A DNA stretch of 46,775 nucleotides. Origin: Falsigemmobacter faecalis. GTDB taxonomy: Bacteria; Pseudomonadota; Alphaproteobacteria; Rhodobacterales; Rhodobacteraceae. The stretch lies in the NCBI RefSeq assembly GCF_003863335.1, contig NZ_RRAZ01000029.1:1-46775 (forward strand). Reading direction: 5' to 3'. Of the stretch, positions 41,126-46,775 are shown piece by piece (position 1 is the stretch's first letter; each line of letters begins with the position of its first letter). Position numbers and translations under genes: made by a program. The notes beneath the pieces are model-generated. The model was not told the DNA's origin. It made no database searches and was given only the letters and a program-made list of their open reading frames with translations.

Positions 41126-42934
41126 TCAGGCCTCAAAGGTCGGGACGATGGCCATCTGCGGCACGGTCACAAGGCCTTTGTCAGTGATCCGGATCTCGGG
41201 GATGACCGAGAGCGGGATCAGGTTGAAGCCCATATAGGGGATCGCGCAGCCCGCCTCTTCCCAGGCGGCTTTCAGGGCACGGGTCTCTTCGGCCACCTCA
41301 TGGACGCGCTTGTCGGACATGAGGCCTGCCACCGGCAGCGCCACAAAGGCTTTGACCTCGCCGTCGCGCACCACGGCGATGCCGCCCTGATGCTTTTCGA
41401 TCTCGGCCACGGCCAGCAGCATATCCGCCTCATTGAGGCCCGCCACGATGATATTATGGCTGTCATGGCCGACCGACGAGGCCACGGCCCCGGCTTTCAG
41501 GGTGAAGTCGTGCAGGAACCCTTTGGCGATATTGCCATCGGATTTGCCGTGACGCTCAATCACCGCGACATGGGTGAGGCTATGGGCCGCCAGGGTCCCG
41601 GCCCAGTCTTTGCCCGGGGTGACCGGCACTTTGCGGTGCGGCAGCGCGATGCCCGGCATCTCAATGCCGATCGCATTGACGGTGACCGGACCTGCGGGCA
41701 GCTCGGGCAGCAGGCTGCGCGCGGCGGGCAGCTTCACGGTCTGATAGGCGGCTTTGGGATAGGTGTAGCGCGCTTCAAGGCAGTGATCGAGCAGCGGGGT
41801 GATTTTGCCGCCCTCAACCATCAGCTCGCCACCATACCAGGTGTTCTGCACCTTCAGATCGTCGTTCAGCAGGATCACATCGGCGCGGCGGCCACCGCCA
41901 AGTGCGCCGAAATCGCCGTCCATGCCAAAGCGGGTCGCACCATGCAGCGAGCCCATGGCCCAGGCGGTGGCGGGGGCCATCCCAAGGCGGATCGCTTCGC
42001 GCACAACCCAGTCCTGGCCGAAGGTCAGCAGGTCATCAGCGTCGCGGTCATCGGTGCAGACGCAGAAGCGTTTCGGCGAAGCCCCGTCTTTGGTGATCGC
42101 GCCAATCGCCTCAGCGATCGAGTTCCAGGGGGTGGAGGGATTGCCGCCGCGCAGGAAGACCCAGATCCCGGCATCAGCCATGTCATTGGCAATTTCGCGG
42201 TCGATGGCTTCATGGGTATCGGTGACGCCGGAGGCGGCATAGCCCGGAATAAACTCCCGGCCATAGACGTGGCCTGAGACCGGGCGGCCGCGCTTCAGGC
42301 TTTCGGCGATGATCGCATGGCTGCGCGGATCGCCCATGACGACCGGCACAAAGTCCATCTTCTCGCCCAGAGCCACCGCTTCGGGCCAGGCATCAAAGAG
42401 CGCGCCGATTTTCTCGGGCGTCAGATCGCCGCCTGCGGTCTCCAGCTCCGGCGATGTGGCCGGAACGGTCGAGGGCACGGTGAGGAAGATCGACATCGGC
42501 GCAAGGCGGGCGTCTTCCAGCATGGCCTCAATACCCGCCACATCCATGACGTTGCCGATCTCATGGCTGTCGCAGAAGATGGTGGTGGTGCCGTTCAGCA
42601 GCGCGCCCTCGGCATAGGCGCAGGCGGTGATCATCGAGCTTTCGATGTGGATATGCGGATCCACGAGGCCGGGAGCCAGGATGCCGCCCCTGGCGTCATA
42701 GATCGCCTTCGGCTGCGGGGCGCTGCGATGGGCACCAGGGTCTTTCACCGCCGCGATGCGACCACCCGAGAGCCAGATCTCTTTCGGGCCGGATATGCGG
42801 TCAGTATAGGTCGAGAGGATCCGCGCATCGGTGATGACCAGATCTGCCGCCGCGCGGCCACCGGCCACGGCAGCAAGCTGGCGGGTCATCTGCCAAAGAG
42901 GGGCTGTGGAAAAACGGGTCACGGGACGCGTCAT
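41126..42934 (-). CDS. ade: Adenine deaminase
   Basis: 602 residues. It deaminates adenine to hypoxanthine in purine salvage and belongs to the amidohydrolase superfamily. The metal-binding start of the barrel is [14 protein letters not shown], then [30 protein letters not shown]-like helices, and the C-terminal adenine-deaminase block [13 protein letters not shown]. The ATG at 42934 (MTRPVTRF) is preferred; an upstream in-frame extension is low-complexity. The length fits bacterial Ade (570-600). It lies downstream of nhaA on the same strand with a 136-bp gap, so it may have its own promoter. Confidence 0.93.
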   Translation of the reverse strand: MTRPVTRFSTAPLWQMTRQLAAVAGGRAAADLVITDARILSTYTDRISGPKEIWLSGGRIAAVKDPGAHRSAPQPKAIYDARGGILAPGLVDPHIHIESSMITACAYAEGALLNGTTTIFCDSHEIGNVMDVAGIEAMLEDARLAPMSIFLTVPSTVPATSPELETAGGDLTPEKIGALFDAWPEAVALGEKMDFVPVVMGDPRSHAIIAESLKRGRPVSGHVYGREFIPGYAASGVTDTHEAIDREIANDMADAGIWVFLRGGNPSTPWNSIAEAIGAITKDGASPKRFCVCTDDRDADDLLTFGQDWVVREAIRLGMAPATAWAMGSLHGATRFGMDGDFGALGGGRRADVILLNDDLKVQNTWYGGELMVEGGKITPLLDHCLEARYTYPKAAYQTVKLPAARSLLPELPAGPVTVNAIGIEMPGIALPHRKVPVTPGKDWAGTLAAHSLTHVAVIERHGKSDGNIAKGFLHDFTLKAGAVASSVGHDSHNIIVAGLNEADMLLAVAEIEKHQGGIAVVRDGEVKAFVALPVAGLMSDKRVHEVAEETRALKAAWEEAGCAIPYMGFNLIPLSVIPEIRITDKGLVTVPQMAIVPTFEA

Positions 42935-43070
42935 GGCTCTGCTCCGGTTCAGGCAATTCTGACCCAGCCATACACCTCTGCGGATCCGCCGGACAGAGTG
43001 GGGCGAACGGAAATGACAAAAGGCGCGGCAGGATGTCCCACCGCGCCCCGTGTGAGTGCCTGATCCGTAA

Positions 43071-44351
43071 TCAGTTTTTCTTCTGAACCCCAAAGAGCGG
43101 CCCGGCGATCAGGGCCAGAACAGCCGCCCCGAAGGAAAAGAGCGCGCCCATCTTGGCCGCCGCCTGCACCGGGATATCGCCCAGCATGACATTGGGATCA
43201 AACGCAACCGAGGCCACAAAGAGCGCCACCGTAAAGCCGATGGCCGCAACGATCCCCATGACCGGCAGATCGTTCAGCCGCATCCCCTCGGGCAGGCCAA
43301 GGCGCATGGGCACGGCCGCGATCCAGCCAAAGAGCGTGATCCCCAGCGGCTTGCCGATCAGCAGCGCCAGCAGCACGATCCAGGTCGGAGAGCCGATGGC
43401 CGAAAATTCCACCCCCGCATTCAACAGGCCAAAGAGGAACAGAACCAGTTGCACCGGCGCTTTGATGCCATGCTCGATGGTGTTGAGAAGATCAGTCTGA
43501 TGCGCCTCTTCTTCGGCGAAAATCCCAAAGCCCCGGTCCGCATGCGGAATGGTCAGGACCACCGGCAAAAGGCCAAGCGCGGGATGGATCCCAGCCTCCT
43601 GGAAGGCATACCAGCTGATCGCCCCGGCAATGGCATAGGGCCAGAAGCTGAGTTTCTCGCGCATCCAGGTAGAGCGGGGACGGGCCTGATTGCCGCGATC
43701 AAGGCGGCGCGGCAGCCAGTTGGCCAGCACAAAGACCCCCGCCGCAGCCGCAGCCGAGACCAGAAGCCACTCCGGCGCCAGCGGGGCTGAGGGGTAAAAG
43801 AGCGCCAGAATAATCAGCCCAACCGCATCATCCGCAATCGCCAGCAGCAACAGGAAGCCCACCGCCGGGTGCCCTGCCCCGAAAACCAGCCGCCCGACCA
43901 GATAGGCAAAGGCAATATCGGTGGCCGTCGGCACCGCCCAGCCCCCCGCAACGGCCGAGAAGGTCGCAGCCCCCATCATGGCCGCCAGCGCCAGATAAAC
44001 CGCCACAGGACCCACAACCCCGCCCGCCGTCGCAATCAGCGGCGTCAGGGCCTTTTTACCGCGCAGCGAGCCTTCATCGAGGATAATCGCTTCCCAGACT
44101 TCTTTTGCCGCAATGGCAAAGAAGAACGCCATCAGCAGGTCGTTCACCAGGTAATGAAGCGTGAGCGTGCGGTGCGTAATGACCCCATCCGCGGCAAAGT
44201 TCGCCGCACCGATCGGGGCGTGATCCCAAAGGACCAGGTGTACGAGATGGTGATAGCTGTCATTGGCCGTATTCGCCCAAATCAGCGCAATGACCGCACC
44301 GCCAATCAGCATCAGCGAGTAGGTCGTGATAATATTCCAGATCCGATACAC
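43071..44351 (-). CDS. nhaA: Na+/H+ antiporter NhaA
   Basis: 426 residues, about 12 membrane helices. It exchanges sodium for protons in pH and sodium homeostasis. The ion-binding pair Asp-Asp lies in [30 protein letters not shown] and the HPALGLL...IPHADRGF regions are present. It is somewhat longer than E. coli NhaA (388), mainly in loops, for example around [15 protein letters not shown]. The ATG at 44351 has GGGAGGGG upstream. It is the last intact gene before the IS-rich end. Confidence 0.94.
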   Translation of the reverse strand: MYRIWNIITTYSLMLIGGAVIALIWANTANDSYHHLVHLVLWDHAPIGAANFAADGVITHRTLTLHYLVNDLLMAFFFAIAAKEVWEAIILDEGSLRGKKALTPLIATAGGVVGPVAVYLALAAMMGAATFSAVAGGWAVPTATDIAFAYLVGRLVFGAGHPAVGFLLLLAIADDAVGLIILALFYPSAPLAPEWLLVSAAAAAGVFVLANWLPRRLDRGNQARPRSTWMREKLSFWPYAIAGAISWYAFQEAGIHPALGLLPVVLTIPHADRGFGIFAEEEAHQTDLLNTIEHGIKAPVQLVLFLFGLLNAGVEFSAIGSPTWIVLLALLIGKPLGITLFGWIAAVPMRLGLPEGMRLNDLPVMGIVAAIGFTVALFVASVAFDPNVMLGDIPVQAAAKMGALFSFGAAVLALIAGPLFGVQKKN

Positions 44352-44564
44352 GGAAAGCCCCTCCCGGAAGTCTCAGCCCGCCTCCGCCCTATCGGATCAT
44401 CTGCCCCGCGGCAAGAAAAGACCCGCTGACAGGCCGCGCCCGGCCCCGCGAGCGGGCACCTGTATCGACGAACCACGGTTGGAGTCATCCTGTGAGATTC
44501 AGTCTGTCAGACTTTCTGATCAGGCACCTGACATGAGCGGCCCTTCGAAGCCTGCTCCAGGATC
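44352..44564. other. Spacer between nhaA and the IS remnants
   Basis: 213 bp holding the nhaA promoter region. No gene is recognisable. It marks the boundary between intact chromosome and IS debris. Confidence 0.5.
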
Positions 44565-44812
44565 AGCGACTGGCGTGGCGGCAAACCACTCCAATGCCGG
44601 TGCCGCTGCGCCCGAAGCAGCGCTGGTCGCTGGACTTTCTGTCGGACACGTTCGGGGCCTGCCGCAAATTCCGCATCCTGGCAGTCAACTACGATTGCTG
44701 CCGCGAGAACCTCGCCCTGATCGCCGATACCAGCATCTCAGGGGCCAGGGTGGGGCGCGAACGGGACGCTTTAGTCAGAACCTAAGGAAACCAGCCTGTG
44801 TCGTCACTTGAT
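44565..44812 (+). pseudogene. IS3-family OrfB transposase fragment
   Basis: The reading TPMPVPLRPKQRWSLDF, FLSDTFGACRKFRILAVN, CCRENLALIADTSISGARV belongs to the rve core of IS3/IS407-type OrfB, around the first catalytic Asp. The frame breaks near 44785 (KPACVV continues in another frame). The fragment ends at about 44812, where a different IS end begins (TGATGTGAGCCC). N- and C-terminal parts are missing. Confidence 0.75.
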
Positions 44813-45121
44813 GTGAGCCCAGCAAACTGGATCATTTGAAACCGGAGTTTTCCGGCTCCCCTTCCCCATGGCCGGGAGGAGTTAAACGCGATGAAATCCC
44901 CGAAGTTCTCAGATGCCCAAAAGGCGTTCATCCTGAAGCAGGGCGCGGACGGTATGCCGGTGGCGGATCTGTGCCGCAAGGCCGGGATCAGCCCTGCGAT
45001 CTCCTTCAGCTGGAAGAAAAAAACGACGGCATGCTGCCGACGGATATGCGGCGCATGAAGCTGCTCGAGGACGAGAATGCCAAGCTGCGCAAGCTCGTGG
45101 CAGATCTGTCCCTGGATAAAG
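44812..45121 (+). mobile_element. IS3-family element fragment, left end plus orfA
   Basis: It starts near TGTGAGCCCAGCAAACTGG, an IS3-type terminus, followed by an orfA. It is cut at 45121 by another IS3-type element. The right part is not found in the window, and it has itself interrupted the OrfB fragment to its left. Confidence 0.6.
44891..45120 (+). pseudogene. IS3-family OrfA fragment, frameshifted and truncated
   Basis: From the ATG at 44891 the protein reads MKSPKFSDAQKAFILKQGAD and VADLCRKAGIS, an IS3-type helix-turn-helix OrfA. At the A-rich run near 45016-45023 the frame is lost. The continuation GMLPTDMRRMKLLEDENAKL, a leucine-zipper-like coiled coil, is in another frame. It ends at LSLDK, where the next IS begins. 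Confidence 0.75.
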
Positions 45122-45165
45122 TGAGCTACTCCCCGCTCCTTGGACAGTTTTCGGGGATATTTAAG

Positions 45166-46060
45166 CTACTGTCTGCGCCTGCCGGTCGGTTTCGAGCCTG
45201 TGGAGTAAACCATGGCGGGGGGTATCCCGCCATGGGCAGTATGTGGCCGCCGGTGATTGTAGAATGCGATCCAAGAGCCGATAGCGGCCTTTGCCTGCGA
45301 CCCTGTCTTCCAGGCTTGCAAATAGGCGCATTCATACTTCAGCGACCGCCACAGACGCTCGATGAAGATATGGTCGATGCAGCGTCCTTTGCCCTCCATC
45401 GAGATCCGGGTGCCGACGCGTTTCAGGCGGTCAGTCCAGGCGAGGGACGTGAACTGTGAACCCTGGTCCGTATTCATGATCCCCGGCGCGCCGAAGCGGT
45501 GGATGGCCTCATTCAGCGCCTCGACGCAGAAGTCGGCCTCCAGCGTGTTGGAGATGCGCCAGGACAGCACCTTGCGGGTGAACCAGTCCATGATCGCCAC
45601 CAGATACAGAAAGCCCCGCCGCCTCGGCAAATAGGTGATATCGGCGCACCAGCCCTGACCGGGCCGATCCACCCGCAGCCCGCCCGACAGTTAGGGATAG
45701 GTCTTGTGGCCCTTTCTCGGCTTGCTGGTGTTGGGCTTTTGATAGATCGGCATCAGGCGCATGAGCCGCATCAGCCGCCGGATGCGTTTTTTGGTTCACA
45801 CCATGCCCCTCGTTCTGCAGATGCTAGGTCATCTGCCGGACAGCGTAGAAGGGTGTGTCGAGGAACTGCTGGTCAATGGCCCGCATCAGCCCAAGGTTCT
45901 GCTCCGTCTCTCCGACCTGTTCATGATAGTACGACGAGCGCGAGATCGACAGCAGGCGGCACTGCGCGCCGATCGACAACGCCGGATGGCCCCGCTCAAT
46001 CATCCCTCGCCTCACTTGCCGGTCCACGGCTTGAGCTTTCGTGACAAAAATCGTTGGCGA
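45166..46060 (-). pseudogene. IS3-family OrfB transposase, multiply broken
   Basis: The parts are IERGHPALSIGAQCRLLSIS, then FLDTPFYAVRQMT, a TAG where Trp is expected, HLQNEGHGVNQK followed by an extra A in the A-run near 45786-45791, a further TAA near 45691, and then VDRPGQGWCADITYLPRR. Next comes the intact rve part with MDWFTRKVLSW, NTDQGSQFTS and RLWRSLKYE (DDE residues). At least two stops and a frameshift make it non-functional. Confidence 0.85.
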
Positions 46061-46345
46061 CAGCCTTCGCCATCGGGCTCGAACCGATGGCGCCTCGATG
46101 GCTCAGTCCCCAATTTTGGCGTGCAGCGACCGGACCGTCTCTTCATCCACTTCCGCAACGGGCTTTCTGCCGCCACGCTCGAAAATATCCGCAGCCCCGT
46201 CCAGCAGCGCCTTCTTCCATTGATGGATCATCGTCGGGTGCACGCCGTATTCGGCCGCCAACTCAGACACAATGCGCTCGCCCTTCACGGCCTCAAGCGC
46301 CACGCGTGCCTTGAAGCCCGCGTCATGGTTCCTGCGTTTCCGCAT
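46061..46345 (-). pseudogene. IS3-family OrfA, interrupted at its C-terminus
   Basis: From the ATG at 46345: MRKRRNHDAGFKARVALEAV, ELAAEYGVHPTMIHQWKK, VDEETVRSLHAKIG, a helix-turn-helix plus coiled coil. The usual continuation (AVANDFLSRKL-like) is split off by the family 2 insert at 46064-46106. Without the insert it would read through to the normal end. Confidence 0.8.
46064..46106 (-). repeat. Family 2 palindromic mini-element
   Basis: Insert near the end of the IS3 orfA. On the minus strand it reads GAGCCATCGAGGC, then GCCATCGG-TTCGAG-CCCGATGGC, then GAAG. It closely matches 403-449 in the IS481 gene. It adds an immediate TGA and a frameshift. Confidence 0.7.
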
Positions 46346-46475
46346 GCCTGATCTCCTCGTCCCTGGAGACCAGCAAACGTCAGATCGTAGCTTCCGTCAC
46401 TGTCCGATTTCCGGGGAGTAGCTCAACTGAGGTGGCTGCGGAAATCTGAACAGCCGGGATAAGTGGATTTTCCGC

Positions 46476-46526
46476 GTATGAGCCGGGCCAGAAATTGATC
46501 CAGTGGATCAATTTCCCGGCGATTGA
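46476..46526 (+). repeat. Family 1 palindromic mini-element in IS leader
   Basis: 51 bp: head GTATGAGCCGGGCCAG, palindrome AAATTGATCC-AGT-GGATCAATTT, tail CCCGGCGATTGA. It lies in the untranslated leader of the IS, upstream of orfA, so the family is not confined to coding sequence. Confidence 0.8.
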
Positions 46527-46557
46527 GCAGCATGCTGCTGCGAGTGAGGAGAAGACC

Positions 46558-46775
46558 ATGGCAAGACGACCGCGCCGGAACCACAGCCCGGCTTTCAAGG
46601 TATGAGGAGGATCAGAAAACAGTCCGGGTATGAGCATGACAAGCATTTGATCTGGGGGATCAAATGCCCTGCGATTGGTTTTCCCGACGATTGAGTTGCG
46701 GTAGCCGCGATCAAGGGCGAGAAGGCGCTGATCGAGTTGGCGCAGGAGTTCGACGTTCATCCGAACCAGATCAAG
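46558..46775 (+). pseudogene. IS3-family OrfA fragment with composite insert
   Basis: MARRPRRNHSPAFK is read from the ATG at 46558 and interrupted by a 95-bp insert at 46600-46694. It then continues with VAVAAIKGEKALIELAQEF and DVHPNQIK to the window edge. The two parts are the usual IS3/ISL3-like OrfA start. The insert carries TGA stops. Confidence 0.8.
46600..46694 (+). repeat. Nested composite of two family 1 mini-elements
   Basis: 95 bp. The outer element runs from GTATGAGGAGGATCAGAAAAC to GTTTTCCCGACGATTGA. Inside its loop at 46626-46677 is a second copy: GGGTATGAGCATGACAAG, palindrome CATTTGATC-TGGG-GGATCAAATG, tail CCCTGCGATTG. It is almost identical to the composite on the opposite strand at 195-280. 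Confidence 0.8.

Larger units (their letters stand above)
45122..46425 (-). mobile_element. Near-complete IS3-family element, decayed (about 1.3 kb)
   Basis: Terminal inverted repeats are present at both ends. The left end is TGAGCTACTCCCCG then GGACAGT at 45122-45148. The right end, read on the minus strand, is the same TGAGCTACTCCCCG then GGACAGT at 46399-46425. It contains orfA and orfB on the minus strand, both broken. No matching target duplication is seen (AAG on the left, ACT on the right), and the flanks do not belong together, so rearrangement after insertion is likely. Confidence 0.85.
46428..46775 (+). mobile_element. IS3-family element, left end only, runs off the window
   Basis: It begins near TGAGGTGGCTGCGG and continues with GAACAGCCGGGATAAGTGG, an IS3-type end. 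An orfA follows from 46558. Two family 1 mini-elements are inside. Confidence 0.65.

Noticed and set aside
44836-45459. 207-codon plus-strand open frame
   Set aside because: Its first part is a frame-shifted piece of an IS3 orfA and the rest is antisense to the adjacent OrfB. It is not a gene.
46411-46432. GGGGAGTAGCTCAACTGAGG looks like the 5' part of a tRNA
   Set aside because: It is the junction of an IS3 terminal repeat with the next IS end. No anticodon arm, T-arm or acceptor match follows.
46476-46526. TTGATCC...GGATCAA as an FNR box
   Set aside because: The half-sites are seven bases apart instead of four, and the palindrome belongs to the mini-element family.
1-46775. A genomic island bounded by IS elements
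   Set aside because: The interior holds core genes (maeB, pgsA, zwf-pgl-pgi, kdsA/B, moaD/E) with even composition, so the IS ends do not delimit a transferred island.

Overview
The window looks like chromosomal DNA of a GC-rich alphaproteobacterium of the Rhodobacteraceae/Paracoccaceae type. This is inferred from the zwf-pgl-pgi operon, the long MaeB-type malic enzyme, the pgsA-moaD-moaE run, a TTGAT-N4-ATCAA FnrL box, and the abundance of dipeptide-type ABC transporter and FCD GntR genes. No rRNA, tRNA, CRISPR array or phage genes were found.

Layout. (1) 1-1224: decayed IS481-family element, truncated by the window edge. (2) 1433-7938: small accessory enzymes: double DUF1428, double VOC, PhnB-like VOC, an ornithine-cyclodeaminase-like / FAD amino-acid-oxidase pair, thioredoxin 2, an EamA exporter and a GST. 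(3) 8033-16790, all minus strand: maeB, pgsA-moaD-moaE, a universal stress protein behind an FNR-type promoter, an orphan LuxR-type response regulator, and zwf-pgl-pgi (entry to the Entner-Doudoroff/pentose phosphate routes). (4) 17222-25025: a six-gene plus-strand operon with a GntR regulator, a dipeptide-type ABC importer and an unusual gamma-glutamyltransferase homologue. (5) 25155-26868: BASS-type transporter divergent from a GntR gene. (6) 26895-38803: surface-glycan sugar region. A plus-strand cassette (Gfo/Idh, CMP-sugar synthetase, SDR) converges on a tightly overlapped minus-strand operon (neuB, GT25, RgpF-like, neuC, two WaaA-like transferases). Divergent from neuB is kdsD-kdsA-kdsB. 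Together these can supply CMP-Kdo and a CMP-activated nonulosonic (probably sialic-type) acid, plus transferases. (7) 38908-44351: SDR, orphan TctC-type binding protein, adenine deaminase, NhaA. (8) 44565-46775: nested IS3-family wrecks.

The most unusual signal is at the two ends. Reading the broken transposase genes against their usual proteins shows that many of the breaks are insertions of two families of tiny palindromic elements. Family 1 (about 48-52 bp) has a GATCC/GGATC core, a GTATGAG head and a CGATTG tail. Family 2 (about 40 bp) has a core of CGCCAT...ATGGCG type. At least five sites carry family 1 and at least three carry family 2, in unrelated insertion sequences. Some copies preserve the reading frame. 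One nested composite, with one family 1 copy inside the loop of another, occurs in an IS481 gene at one end and in an IS3 orfA at the other. These look like non-autonomous mobile mini-elements comparable to Rickettsia palindromic elements, but no described family could be matched here.

Functional assignments rest on reading the proteins by eye. No database search or alignment was run.
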